Shown: positions 41,761 to 50,721, numbered from the stretch's first letter. The stretch is DNA of 64,000 nucleotides from Belliella pelovolcani (GCF_900156785.1 NZ_FTOP01000005.1:124001-188000), one strand, 5' to 3'. Made by a program: numbers and translations. The notes: generated by a model not told the origin, from the sequence alone.

Positions 41761-42912
41761 TTATTTAAAAACTCTATTAAGATTATATTTCATTAATACA
41801 TATTCGTCTTCGGATTTTTGATTGGGTTGATTAATGTAAAATATACCATCATCAACAAAACAGCTTTCCAAAGAATTATCATTTGGTATCTTAAAATCTA
41901 AAATGGCTTCTAAAGTCCAATTTATATCATAAATCAAAATTTGATAGTCTTTTTCTAGCTTAGAAGAATTTCTGACATCCATAGCTTGGAGTTCATCCTC
42001 ACTCAAATTCTTTGGCAGTCCAACTATTCGGAGATATTTTTCAATGTTGTTATCGTATAAAAGCTTAATGTTTCTATGACTTTTTGGGTTTGGATTCCAT
42101 TGTGCACTCATTCCATTTCTTTTAACCAAGTCTGGAAAATAAGTGAAGTTTTGTCCATTATTCACTTTGATTTTTTGAACAACCTTACAGTCTTTGATTT
42201 GATAAATTGAATCAGATAAAGCAAACATATACCAGAACTCTTTATTTTGAGTGTTCTCAACCCCTAGAGAAAGTGTAGCCGTTGGGCTATCAGAATAACT
42301 CTCGTCAAAAGGTGACTTAAGGTCTGAAATGCATTGGATTCCATTTTCTAAATCCAATTCCACGACCCAAGACCGAAAATCTATATTAAATCCACCTTTT
42401 ACGGTCATCAATTCAAAAGGGTTAAAGATTATTTGATAAGTGCCTTTTCCAGTTTGTATTAGATTTCCAGATTCTTTTGAGATTTGAATAAATTTATCAT
42501 TGGAAATTTCTGATATGGGTATTTTTTGAGAATGATGTAATTTCCCATTTTCATAAAGATGAAAATATCCGGATTGGTTAAACACGGCATAAGTACTTGA
42601 AGAAAGAACTGATGAACCATTCATTCCACCTTTCATGGCTTCAGGACCATCATTTGGAATTTGGTAAGAAAACGTTCTTTGACCTGATTCGAAATCAAAT
42701 AGCTCGTATTTGTTGATTAACTCATTGACAAAAAATTTATTTCTGTTATCATTTACTGTTTTATTAATTTTTAGAATATTGCTGTCATTTGGTTTGAAAA
42801 TAACCACATACCCATTTTCAAGTTCTGATAGATTTGCAGTCTTTATCAAGGATTCTTTCTCGGAACAAAATGAAAATAGAATAAGCATTGAGAGGAAAAT
42901 GAGTTTTTTCAT
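41761..42912 (-). CDS. Propeller-like lipoprotein, DUF4221-type
   Basis: 383 aa. MKKLIFLSMLILFSFC provides a lipobox Cys at 16. The body has beta-rich repeats (GYFHLYENGKLHHSQKIPIS; GIQCISDLKSPFDESYSDSP) and a C-terminal region IFYINQPNQKSEDEYVLMKY. It lies 76 bp upstream of the coupled pair and may head the same unit. Lower GC and more A-rich codons than its neighbours suggest a different history, but I cannot quantify this here. The propeller/DUF4221 label is tentative; function unknown. Confidence 0.65.
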   Translation of the reverse strand: MKKLIFLSMLILFSFCSEKESLIKTANLSELENGYVVIFKPNDSNILKINKTVNDNRNKFFVNELINKYELFDFESGQRTFSYQIPNDGPEAMKGGMNGSSVLSSSTYAVFNQSGYFHLYENGKLHHSQKIPISEISNDKFIQISKESGNLIQTGKGTYQIIFNPFELMTVKGGFNIDFRSWVVELDLENGIQCISDLKSPFDESYSDSPTATLSLGVENTQNKEFWYMFALSDSIYQIKDCKVVQKIKVNNGQNFTYFPDLVKRNGMSAQWNPNPKSHRNIKLLYDNNIEKYLRIVGLPKNLSEDELQAMDVRNSSKLEKDYQILIYDINWTLEAILDFKIPNDNSLESCFVDDGIFYINQPNQKSEDEYVLMKYNLNRVFK

Positions 42913-42974
42913 GGCTGAGTGGTATTAAGTAAAAATAATTTTTAAATATATAGTTTTAAAAACAAACGCACAAA

Positions 42975-43008
42975 AAAACACCCTAAGATTTATTTCTTAG
43001 GGTGTTTT
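42975..43008. terminator. Hairpin terminator upstream of the lipoprotein cluster
   Basis: AAAACACCCTAAGA / TCTTAGGGTGTTTT 14-bp stem with a 6-nt loop in the gap between two minus-strand genes. It separates pruA (43323-44960) from the lipoprotein genes. Confidence 0.85.
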
Positions 43009-43052
43009 GTTTTTATTGATATTGCTTTTGGTTACTAACCGATATTTAGTTC

Positions 43053-43146
43053 AACCCCATTCGGGGTTGTCCTATCCATCTCTTACTTTGATCCCCGGGT
43101 AGCAACCCGGGGCTAATTAAGGTTTAACCCTGCCTACAGCAGGCGG
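43053..43146. repeat. Composite palindromic repeat, copy 1
   Basis: In order: AACCCCATTCGGGGTT (43053-43068), CCCCGGGTAGCAACCCGGGG (43093-43112), GGTTTAACC, and CCTGCCTACAGCAGGCGG (43129-43146). Copies of the same design, with the same spacers (about 24 bp, then about 15 bp including TTTAACCC), occur at 59426-59514 and 48960-49088. The whole gap 42913-43322 (410 bp) contains this element, the terminator and otherwise no gene. Confidence 0.8.
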
Positions 43147-43322
43147 GCACTTCGTGGTTGTTATTCTTAGATTCAAGATTTAAGATAACCTGTTTTTAAG
43201 ATTAAGCTTTATTTTTACCTGCACCCAAATATATCGCCGAAGGCTTATATCTATGTATATCGCGCAGTATATATCACTCTCTACCTCTCAAGATCTCGCG
43301 ATGACAAAAACTTATCAGCTAT

Positions 43323-44960
43323 CTATTTATCTTCACCAAGGAATGGATATTTGTAATCCACTGGAGATACGAAAGTTTCTTTGATTGTTCTAGGAGAAAC
43401 CCATCTGAGCAAGTTGATCATGGAGCCTGCTTTGTCATTAGTTCCTGAAGCTCTTGCTCCTCCAAATGGCTGTTGACCTACCACAGCACCTGTTGGTTTG
43501 TCATTGATGTAGAAGTTGCCCGCTGCATTTCTCAATTTTTGAGTAGCCAATTCAATAGCATACCTGTCTGTTGAGAAAATTGCGCCAGTCAAGGCATAAG
43601 GAGAAGTTTGATCTACCAATTCCAATGCTTCTTCGAAATGCTCAGCATTGTACACATAGATCGTCAATACTGGACCGAAGATTTCTTCTTGCATGGTCGT
43701 GTACATCGGGTCTGTTACCACCAAGACAGTAGGTTCGATGAAGTAACCTTTAGATTTGTCGAAGTTTCCACCGGCGATCACTTCTACACCATCTGCTGCT
43801 TTGGCATCGGTGATGTATTTGGAGATCTTATCAAAAGCTTTCTCGTCAATGACTGCATTGATGAAGTTGGTAAAGTCTTCTGTTGGCCCCATTTTCATGG
43901 AAGCGAGGTCTTCAAGCAAGTATTTTTTTACATCACCCCATAGGTTGCTTGGAATGTAAGCTCTTGAAGCTGCCGAACACTTCTGTCCTTGGAACTCGAA
44001 GGCTCCTCTGGAAAGTCCCACGGCTACAGCTTTTGGATTGGCGGACTTGTGTGCGATTACAAAGTCTTTTCCACCTGTTTCTCCGACGATTCTTGGGTAT
44101 GATTTGTATTTATAGATATTGTTACCGATGGTTTTCCAGATATTTTGGAATACGCCGGTGGAGCCTGTAAAGTGGATTCCCGCAAAATCAGGGTGATTGA
44201 ATATCACTTCCCCAGTGGTAGGGCCATCTACATAGATCAAGTTGATCACACCATCAGGTACACCGGCTTCCTTGAATACATCCATCAAGACTTTGGCTGA
44301 GTAGATTTGCGTATAGGCAGGTTTCCAAACTACTGTATTGCCCATCATGGCAGCTGAAGTAGGTAGATTACCTGCGATGGCAGTAAAGTTGAATGGAGTC
44401 AATGCGAACACAAAACCTTCTAAAGGTCTTTGTTCTACTCTGTTCCATACTCCATCACCAGATACAGGTGGTTGCTGCCCATAGATCTCTGTCATGTATT
44501 TGACGTTGAATCTAAGGAAGTCGATAAACTCACAAGCTGAATCAATTTCTGCCTGGAAGGCATTTTTTGACTGCCCAAGCATGGTTGCTGCATTGATTTT
44601 TGCTCTGTAAGGACCAGCTAGTAGGTCAGCAGCTTTTAAGAAGATGGCGGCTCTTTGTTCCCATTCCATGGATTCCCAGGCTTCTTTTGCTCCCAAAGCA
44701 GCATTGATCGCTTGTTCTACATGAGATCTGTCACCTTCGTGAAAGTAACCCAGTACGTGCTGATGGTCGTGTGGGGGAGACATGGGCTTCTTTTTGCCTG
44801 TTCTCACTTCCTCAGAACCGATATACATCGGAACATCTACTTGCTGAGCTCTGAATTCTTTGAGTGTTTTTTGAAGTTCTATTCTTTCCGGTGAGCCCGG
44901 CGCATAAGATTTTACCGGTTCATTTTTAGGTTCCGGTACATTGAAAAAACCTTTAAGCAT
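43323..44960 (-). CDS. pruA: L-glutamate gamma-semialdehyde dehydrogenase (1-pyrroline-5-carboxylate dehydrogenase)
   Basis: 545 aa from the ATG at 44960 (MLKGFFNVPEPKNEP); the frame extends 15 codons upstream without family support. It oxidises glutamate semialdehyde to glutamate with NAD, the second step of proline breakdown. Catalytic residues are E294 in GETGGKDF and C328 in GQKCSAASRAYIPS. The overall length and the N-terminal extension before the ALDH fold fit the single-domain group found in Bacteroidota. No proline dehydrogenase gene is next to it. Confidence 0.95.
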   Translation of the reverse strand: MLKGFFNVPEPKNEPVKSYAPGSPERIELQKTLKEFRAQQVDVPMYIGSEEVRTGKKKPMSPPHDHQHVLGYFHEGDRSHVEQAINAALGAKEAWESMEWEQRAAIFLKAADLLAGPYRAKINAATMLGQSKNAFQAEIDSACEFIDFLRFNVKYMTEIYGQQPPVSGDGVWNRVEQRPLEGFVFALTPFNFTAIAGNLPTSAAMMGNTVVWKPAYTQIYSAKVLMDVFKEAGVPDGVINLIYVDGPTTGEVIFNHPDFAGIHFTGSTGVFQNIWKTIGNNIYKYKSYPRIVGETGGKDFVIAHKSANPKAVAVGLSRGAFEFQGQKCSAASRAYIPSNLWGDVKKYLLEDLASMKMGPTEDFTNFINAVIDEKAFDKISKYITDAKAADGVEVIAGGNFDKSKGYFIEPTVLVVTDPMYTTMQEEIFGPVLTIYVYNAEHFEEALELVDQTSPYALTGAIFSTDRYAIELATQKLRNAAGNFYINDKPTGAVVGQQPFGGARASGTNDKAGSMINLLRWVSPRTIKETFVSPVDYKYPFLGEDK

Positions 44961-45160
44961 ATGATTTGAGTTTATGTGATTTCTGAATGTGACAAATATA
45001 AGCAATGTGGCTTGGAATGCCTTTTTTATAGGGTTCTTTTATCTCGCTTGTAAATTCTATGAAATAGACGGTCATGTTTTATAATTAACTCTTTGACATA
45101 AAACATGAATTTATCAGAAATAGGAGGGAGTTTGTAGAATATTTATTTAGTTTTACTCCC

Positions 45161-45661
45161 ATGTATTTAAGGAAGGTTTTATTGTTAGTCTCGGTTTTTA
45201 TTTTTTCATGGCCATTGTCTGGAATCAGTCAAAATGACTCGAAAAGAGAGGCGATTTATCTAGAAGGGTTGGGGTCTGGAATTATTTACTCTTTCAACTA
45301 TGATTGGAGATTCAAAGATCAAGCTAATGGATTAGGAGCTAAAGTTGGCTTGGGATATACCGCGATAGATGGTGTAAGGGTTACTACAATTCCTTTTGCG
45401 GCCAATTATTTACTAGGAAAGCGAAAGGGCTTTTTGGAACTTGGCTTAGGTGCCACTGTGGTTTTATTGGCACAAACCAATGCATCTGCCGCAAGTTCAG
45501 ACCCTCGATTTTCAGGCAGTGGATTGATTTTCAATGGAATTGTTGGATTTAGAAGGGTAAGCTCTTCTGGTTTTTTGTGGAGAGCAGGTTTTACTCCGTT
45601 TTTTACTGGCGATCCTGCCGAACTTTTCGTTCCACAGATTTCGATTGGATATGCATTTTAG
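45161..45661 (+). CDS. Small outer membrane beta-barrel protein
   Basis: 166 aa with a signal peptide (MYLRKVLLLVSVFIFSWPLSGISQ, cleavage near residue 24). The mature part has alternating strands (LEGLGSGIIYSFNYDWRF, ANGLGAKVGLGYTAIDGVRV) and a terminal aromatic strand ISIGYAF, as for an 8-strand barrel. Function is unknown. It converges with the barrel gene at 45658, the stops overlapping by 4 bp. Confidence 0.7.
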   Translation: MYLRKVLLLVSVFIFSWPLSGISQNDSKREAIYLEGLGSGIIYSFNYDWRFKDQANGLGAKVGLGYTAIDGVRVTTIPFAANYLLGKRKGFLELGLGATVVLLAQTNASAASSDPRFSGSGLIFNGIVGFRRVSSSGFLWRAGFTPFFTGDPAELFVPQISIGYAF

Positions 45662-46266
45662 AGAAAAATACCAGCTTTCGGGCCAATAAAAATTCCTCTT
45701 GTATTGAGCTTGCTATCTAAAAAGAGACCTCCCTCTATGCCTAGATGGACTTTATTGGCCAAGATTTTCTTTATACTGTAGGTTACTGGGAAATGAAGAC
45801 CCACTTTGGTATCTCTTACCCAAGATAACCCAGTGTAAAGTCCTCTTTCTTCATCAAAATTTTGTGCTGCATAATATTCGTCTTTTTCTACAAACCCACC
45901 AAGTCCAAGTCCAACACTTCCTTCTAATTTTAGAGGGAGCTTTACTTTTCTTCTAAATGTAAAATATAGATGGTCAGTAATCACTGTTGCAGAGGTGATA
46001 AAGTTTCCAAAAGAAAGTGGTGTATTTGCTAAAGATGCTTTTTCATAGTTAAATACCGAATGATTGATGGCTGTGCCCATTTCCCAATTGTCATTTATTT
46101 GAAATAACATACCAAAATTCATATTGAAGCCCATTTTTGGTAGTTCATATTCAACTTGGTTTGGTACTCTGTAACTCCCAAAACCAAGACTCAAATCTAA
46201 ATTTTGAGCTGAACTACTTATCATCACGGCCTGGAATAAAAGGAAACATAAAAGATATTTTTTCAT
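45658..46266 (-). CDS. Small outer membrane beta-barrel protein
   Basis: 202 aa. A signal peptide (MKKYLLCFLLFQAVMISSSAQ, cleavage near residue 20) is followed by barrel-like strands rich in Tyr, Phe and Gly (MGFNMNFGMLFQINDNWEMG). It starts with the same MKKYL as the neighbour at 46279-46857, which also has this general pattern, so the two may be distant paralogs; they are 12 bp apart and probably form one unit. Function is unknown. Confidence 0.7.
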   Translation of the reverse strand: MKKYLLCFLLFQAVMISSSAQNLDLSLGFGSYRVPNQVEYELPKMGFNMNFGMLFQINDNWEMGTAINHSVFNYEKASLANTPLSFGNFITSATVITDHLYFTFRRKVKLPLKLEGSVGLGLGGFVEKDEYYAAQNFDEERGLYTGLSWVRDTKVGLHFPVTYSIKKILANKVHLGIEGGLFLDSKLNTRGIFIGPKAGIFL

Positions 46267-46278
46267 AGGAGGTAAAAT

Positions 46279-46857
46279 TTAAAATCTAAAGCTAAACTCT
46301 GGGCCTACATGGAACCCCCCAAAAGTATAAAAAGGTGTAAGAAATGCACCTGTTTTTATCCCAATGATGATTTGGTCATTCAAAGGTTTGTTAAGATTCA
46401 ATTCCAGAGGCATGGTGAAATCTCTTTTGAAATCTTTTTTTCCAGATAAATAATTCTTTTCTCCTTCCCAGTGCTCCAAGAAGTAACCGATACCAGTTCC
46501 TGCATGAAACTCCCATTTATTTTTCAATTTGAATTTCCTTAAAAAAATAAAAGAAACGGCATTGAAGCTCACTCGAGACTTTTCCTTTCCGAAACGTTGA
46601 CCATTGATTCTTTCCTCTGCTCCAGCTGGTGAAAAGTGAAATTTACCATGGAGATAATTTGAGGATAGGGAAAGTTTTTCATTGAAGTGGTAATTGAATT
46701 TGATTCCGGTGCTAGCTCCTACCTCTCCATCTACATAATACCAAAAATCTATTGGTGTAAAAACACCCCCATGGATTCCGATATCGTAGTGTTGGCTATA
46801 TGCTGAAAAGGAAGTAAAAGAGAATAATAAAAATAGAACAATTAAATATTTTTTCAT
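46279..46857 (-). CDS. Small outer membrane beta-barrel protein
   Basis: 192 aa with signal peptide (MKKYLIVLFLLFSFTSFSAY, cleavage near residue 21). Barrel-type strands include GIHGGVFTPIDFWYYVDGEV and FLTPFYTFGGFHVGPEFSF, ending in FRF, a typical outer-membrane terminal strand. It lies upstream of the second barrel gene at 45658-46266 on the same strand. The two proteins share a similar plan but limited identity. Function is unknown. Confidence 0.7.
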   Translation of the reverse strand: MKKYLIVLFLLFSFTSFSAYSQHYDIGIHGGVFTPIDFWYYVDGEVGASTGIKFNYHFNEKLSLSSNYLHGKFHFSPAGAEERINGQRFGKEKSRVSFNAVSFIFLRKFKLKNKWEFHAGTGIGYFLEHWEGEKNYLSGKKDFKRDFTMPLELNLNKPLNDQIIIGIKTGAFLTPFYTFGGFHVGPEFSFRF

Positions 46858-46904
46858 GTATTTGAACTTTATTGCTCTAAAACTAATGTAATTTTAGTTT
46901 TTTA

Positions 46905-47600
46905 TCACAATAATTTCTCCAATTCTTTCAAATGCTTGATCGTATGAGTTGGCTTCATGTCAATTCCTTTGCCATGTGGGTCAAAATATACTTGATCAAT
47001 ATTTGCATTGATGGCACCGAGAATATCTGAATTAGGATTGTCTCCGATCATGATGACATCCTGATTATTGATTCCCAAGTTGTCTAGCGCATATTGGAAG
47101 ATTCTCGGGTCAGGCTTTTTGTGACCCGTAGTCTCTGAAGTGACGATCAGCTCAAAGTAAGGGCTCAGTCCAGATGCATTCAATTTTTTGGATTGGCTTT
47201 CATTGAAGCCATTGGTAATGATGTGCATGGGATATTTTGGCTTGAGGTAGTCCAAAATCTCCAAAGCATATGGGAAAAGGTATTGCTTGGTAGACGTCCT
47301 ATGCATGAAGTCAGGCTCAAGCCCAACAGGTACTGAGTCGGGGTCTACACCAGCATTCTCGAAGACCAGCTTGAACCTCGTGGCTCTAAGTCCCTCTTTG
47401 TCGATCTTACCGACATCATAGAGTGCCCAAAGTTTGAAGTTGACATTGTAGAAGGCTTGAATAAAATCTTGCGGACCAGCGATGCCCAACTTTGCCAATT
47501 GGAATACATCATAGAGTTCAGAAAGTGATTCTTGGACATTGCGGTCATAGTCCCAGAGCGTATGGTCTAGGTCGAAGAAGATGTGTTGGTATTTTTTCAC
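46905..47600 (-). CDS. yjjG: HAD-family noncanonical pyrimidine nucleotidase, YjjG type
   Basis: 231 aa. HAD motif I is FFDLDHTLWDYDRN, with the nucleophile and acid pair at D10 and D12. HIITNGFNESQSKKL is motif II, TGHKKPDPRIF contains the motif III Lys, and MIGDNPNSDILGAINANID is motif IV. YjjG-type enzymes dephosphorylate pyrimidine nucleoside monophosphates, including non-standard ones, and protect against mutagenic nucleotides. The gene starts 5 bp after the regulator gene, so the two form a unit. Confidence 0.9.
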   Translation of the reverse strand: MKKYQHIFFDLDHTLWDYDRNVQESLSELYDVFQLAKLGIAGPQDFIQAFYNVNFKLWALYDVGKIDKEGLRATRFKLVFENAGVDPDSVPVGLEPDFMHRTSTKQYLFPYALEILDYLKPKYPMHIITNGFNESQSKKLNASGLSPYFELIVTSETTGHKKPDPRIFQYALDNLGINNQDVIMIGDNPNSDILGAINANIDQVYFDPHGKGIDMKPTHTIKHLKELEKLL

Positions 47601-47605
47601 TGGAT

Positions 47606-47989
47606 TTACTTGCGGTAGGGATTGTTTTGGATCTTGTTGATGGCCAACTCCCGGTTTGAAAATAGGATATGATACACTTCCTGATCTTTGATCAGGTTGA
47701 TGTCTTTTTGTATAAACTTAAAAACTTGCTGAATGATTTCTATGGCTTCGTCTAAGATGTAATAAAAAGTCCACTGGTCTACTCTTCGGCTGCCGACTAG
47801 ACCTGCATTTTTGAGGTATATCAAGTGGCGGCTGGTTTTGGTTTGGGTAAAATCAAGGATATGCTCCAAATCAGAGATTGAAAGCTCTTTGTTTTGCATT
47901 AGCAAATGGAGTATTCTCACCCTAGGCTCTTCCGAGAGTGCCTTGAAAATCCGCATCCCGTAGCTCAAGCTGATATTCTTAAGTCTCAT
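47606..47989 (-). CDS. ArsR-type winged-helix transcriptional regulator
   Basis: 127 aa. The wHTH covers about residues 14-85: LSEEPRVRILHLLMQNKELS, then ISDLEHILDFTQTKTSRHLI and YYILDEA. No clear metal-binding Cys-x-Cys motif is visible, so a metal-sensing role is not supported. Residues 86-127 are mostly helical. It is divergent from the CarboxypepD_reg gene at 48112; the inverted repeat at 48040-48081 between the two could be its operator. It is followed by the yjjG gene. Confidence 0.85.
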   Translation of the reverse strand: MRLKNISLSYGMRIFKALSEEPRVRILHLLMQNKELSISDLEHILDFTQTKTSRHLIYLKNAGLVGSRRVDQWTFYYILDEAIEIIQQVFKFIQKDINLIKDQEVYHILFSNRELAINKIQNNPYRK

Positions 47990-48039
47990 TAATAACTTTT
48001 AACAGAGAAATTCGGTTTGAAATTAAGTAAATCAGCCGA

Positions 48040-48081
48040 AAATAGGCTAATATTATACCGTGGTTTAAACTTAGCCTATTT
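48040..48081. promoter_or_regulatory. Inverted repeat in the divergent promoter region
   Basis: AAATAGGCTAA (48040-48050) and TTAGCCTATTT (48071-48081) form perfect 11-bp arms with a 20-bp spacer, between the regulator start (47989) and the TTG start of the plus-strand gene (48112). The position suits an operator for the adjacent ArsR-type protein. Confidence 0.5.
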
Positions 48082-48111
48082 CAGGTCGTAAATAAAATAA
48101 AACGATAAAAT

Positions 48112-48765
48112 TTGGACTCAATTATAAAAAATATAGCCTCTTTTCTTATTTTGTTTTGTTTGGTCTTAGTATTCAAGCCTACCCAAGCGCAAGACCAACA
48201 GGAGAGAAAAGTCATCCAACTGTCTGGAATCATCCTCAATGCCGATAGTACCGACGCAGTACCCGGAGTCAATGTTTATGTGCCCAAAAAGGGTAGAGGA
48301 ACAAGTTCTGGTCGATTTGGGTATTTCTCCATGCCAGTATTAGAAGGTGATTCAGTGGTTTTTAGTTTTATAGGTTTGAAAAGACAGGTATTCAGTGTGC
48401 CAGATAATGTAGCAGATGACAAAATCAGTTTGATCGTCACCATGCAAGAAGACGAAATTGCCCTTGCTGAAATCGAGGTCATGCCCTATCCATCCGAGGA
48501 TGAATTCAAAAGAGCGATATTGGCGATGAATTATGATGCGCCGATGACTGTAGATACCAGGGGAAGCTTGAGTCCAGAGACCTTGCTTCGCTATGCAGAG
48601 AATATGCCAGCATCGGGTAATGAAAACTTCCGTGGATTCCAACAAGGTCAAATTATGCAAATCCAAGACCGGTACGGCCCTAGACCTTTCAGGTTGCTAG
48701 ATCCATTTGCTTGGTCACAGTTTATTCAGTCGATCAAGAGAGGGGATTTGAAGAAAAAGGATTGA
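48112..48765 (+). CDS. Secreted CarboxypepD_reg-like domain protein
   Basis: 217 aa from a TTG start at 48112. A signal peptide (residues about 5-27, FLILFCLVLVFKPTQAQ) precedes a carboxypeptidase regulatory-like beta-sandwich: SGIILNADSTDAVPGVNVYV then GTSSGRFGYFSMPVLEGDSV and FSFIGLKRQVF. This domain is common at the N-terminus of TonB-dependent receptors and in other surface proteins, but no barrel follows here. The C-terminal part (EDEFKRAILAMNYD, FRGFQQGQIMQIQDRYGPRP) is not recognised. Confidence 0.75.
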   Translation: MDSIIKNIASFLILFCLVLVFKPTQAQDQQERKVIQLSGIILNADSTDAVPGVNVYVPKKGRGTSSGRFGYFSMPVLEGDSVVFSFIGLKRQVFSVPDNVADDKISLIVTMQEDEIALAEIEVMPYPSEDEFKRAILAMNYDAPMTVDTRGSLSPETLLRYAENMPASGNENFRGFQQGQIMQIQDRYGPRPFRLLDPFAWSQFIQSIKRGDLKKKD

Positions 48766-48959
48766 GGAAAGGATGATTGAGGAATTTAAAGGATGAGGGA
48801 TGAAGGATGAAAAGGTGGGATTGTAAATTTTAGATTGAAGAGATGATGCAATCAGCTCCGAAGTACCTGTCTACTGCAGGTAAGGTTGAATCTTGAATAA
48901 CTTGCTGTGGTGGAGAGCTGGGCTTCAACTTGGAGGTGAAGTTTGATGACGTTGACAAT

Positions 48960-49088
48960 AACCCCGAATGGGCCTGCCTGGCGTCAGACAGGGTTAAACT
49001 TTCAATACTTGTCCGCCGTGGCGGAGCCCCGTATGAAATGCGGGGAATAAAGATAGTAGGTGTAAATACAACAACCCCGAAGGGGTTG
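48960..49088. repeat. Composite palindromic repeat, copy 2
   Basis: Contains AACCCCGAATGGG (48960-), CCTGCCTGGCGTCAGACAGG (about 48973-48992), GGGTTAAAC, TCCGCCGTGGCGGA (49012-49025), CCCCGTATGAAATGCGGGG (49027-49045) and CAACCCCGAAGGGGTTG (49072-49088). The palindromes use the same kinds of blocks as at 43053-43146 and 59426-59514 in a different order. The 546-bp gap 48766-49311 holds this element, a terminator and no gene; an ORF across it is a repeat artefact. Confidence 0.75.
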
Positions 49089-49185
49089 AACTTCTTAATT
49101 TCAAAAAGAAAAGTATTAACTATTATTAGGTGACAAGGATGAAGGAGGGTGATTGAGCTTTTTGAATATCATTAATATTAGATTA

Positions 49186-49221
49186 AAAAAACCGCTGAAT
49201 GATTAAGATTCAGCGGTTTTT
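49186..49221. terminator. Bidirectional terminator
   Basis: AAAAAACCGCTGAAT / ATTCAGCGGTTTTT stem of about 13 bp with a 7-nt loop, 91 bp past the stop of the aminopeptidase gene on the minus strand (stop at 49312), with A and T runs on both sides. Confidence 0.88.
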
Positions 49222-49311
49222 GTTTTTATGCAGGGTAGCAACTAGCACTTGACTCAGATGGAAGATTTTATCCAAACTAAATCTGGGTAATCTGCGAAAT
49301 CTGTGAGCTAT

Positions 49312-50721
49312 TTACTCCATTGACTTCATTAGCTTCTGCAAAATCCCTTCTTCTTGCATGACCTTCTCAATATCAGCTACGCTGCGAGGAACAAATTCAC
49401 TTAAGTTTTCATGGCCATTCTCGGTGATCAGGATATTGTCTTCGATTCGAATACCTATTCCCCACCATTTCGGATCGCAATCGGAGCCTTCGGGGATGTA
49501 GATGCCTGGCTCAATTGTGAATACCATGCCAGGTTCTAGTGGGCCATAGCCACCACGGTCATGCACATCTAGCCCCAAATGATGACTTACTCCATGCGGG
49601 AGATATCTGTGGTTTTGTCCTTTTTTGATAATGCCTAGGTCAGCAAGTCCTGCATCGATGATTTCCTTTGATATCTGACCTAAAGTCCTGAAATCAGCAC
49701 CGGGCTTGCTGGCTTTGGTGGATTCTTCTAGTGCCTTGAGGACGATTTCATATATGGCTTTTTCTTCAGGAGAGAATTTGCCTTTTACTGGGACTGTTCG
49801 GGTGATATCACCGGAGTAGCCTCTGTACTCTGCCCCAATGTCCATCAGGATTACACCTTCTTGCAAGTCTCTTACGCTATTGTACACATAATGGAGGATA
49901 GTAGAATTATTGCCAGCTCCAGCGATGGAACCATAGCCAACGTATTCTGCTCCCATGGCTTTGTGTACAAATTCATGCACACCTTGGATAGCTCTTTCGG
50001 AAACTCCCGGTTTGATGGATTTAAAGGATTCGATGTGGCCATGGCCTGAAATGGCTACTGCTTTCCTTAAGATTTCAATTTCTTCGGCAGTTTTGATGCC
50101 GCGCATTTGATTCATGATTTGACTCAAAATCTGGTCTGCAGGTCTAGCAGGGCTTGGGTTTACTGCTTTGAAAGCATCCACCATTGCCCTGAGCGTGGCA
50201 TTGTGTCTACCACCTTCTATCTCAGGTAGATTGAAAGAAAGTGTCTGTGAAAACTTGTCAAAATCTACCGCTGGTTTTTTCAAAAAGTCTGTATTCAAAT
50301 AGGTGTGTTTGATTTTGAGTTTGTCTTTTACACCTTCGATACCCAAGCGCTCTCCGTCCCATTGCTCTCTACTGGGATCTCTTGGTTGTACAAAGATCAT
50401 TTCAGAAACCATTTCCCCAGCGATATTTTGAGGGGTTTTGAAAATAATCAAAGCAGCATTTGGCTCTCTGAAACCTGTCAAGTAATAGAAGTCAGAATTG
50501 GGTCTGTATTCAAATTCAGTGTCGTTTGACCTGTTCTTGACAGGATTGTTGAAAAATACTGCTACAGCATTTTCAGGCATCTTTTCGCGAAGCAAGTCTC
50601 TTCGACCTTGATGGAATTCAGGGCTCAGTCCATCATCAAACCAAGATTGTGCGAAGCTTGGTATAGAGAAAGCCAGAGAAATCAGGATGCAAAATGATAA
50701 ATAAAGCGTATTTCGTTTCAT
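49312..50721 (-). CDS. Xaa-Pro aminopeptidase, secreted
   Basis: 469 aa. A signal peptide (MKRNTLYLSFCILISLAFSI, cleavage near residue 24) precedes an N-terminal creatinase-like domain and the M24 pita-bread metallopeptidase domain. Metal ligands lie in MDIGAEYRGYSGDITRTVPV (two Asp), HHLGLDVHD (His), FTIEPGIYIP (Glu) and GIRIEDNILIT (Glu). It removes N-terminal residues before proline from peptides, presumably in the periplasm or outside. It is a single gene with its own terminator. Confidence 0.93.
   Translation of the reverse strand: MKRNTLYLSFCILISLAFSIPSFAQSWFDDGLSPEFHQGRRDLLREKMPENAVAVFFNNPVKNRSNDTEFEYRPNSDFYYLTGFREPNAALIIFKTPQNIAGEMVSEMIFVQPRDPSREQWDGERLGIEGVKDKLKIKHTYLNTDFLKKPAVDFDKFSQTLSFNLPEIEGGRHNATLRAMVDAFKAVNPSPARPADQILSQIMNQMRGIKTAEEIEILRKAVAISGHGHIESFKSIKPGVSERAIQGVHEFVHKAMGAEYVGYGSIAGAGNNSTILHYVYNSVRDLQEGVILMDIGAEYRGYSGDITRTVPVKGKFSPEEKAIYEIVLKALEESTKASKPGADFRTLGQISKEIIDAGLADLGIIKKGQNHRYLPHGVSHHLGLDVHDRGGYGPLEPGMVFTIEPGIYIPEGSDCDPKWWGIGIRIEDNILITENGHENLSEFVPRSVADIEKVMQEEGILQKLMKSME

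Noticed and set aside
48930-49133. 67-aa plus-strand ORF
   Set aside because: It lies inside the composite palindromic repeat; similar frames occur by chance in other copies.
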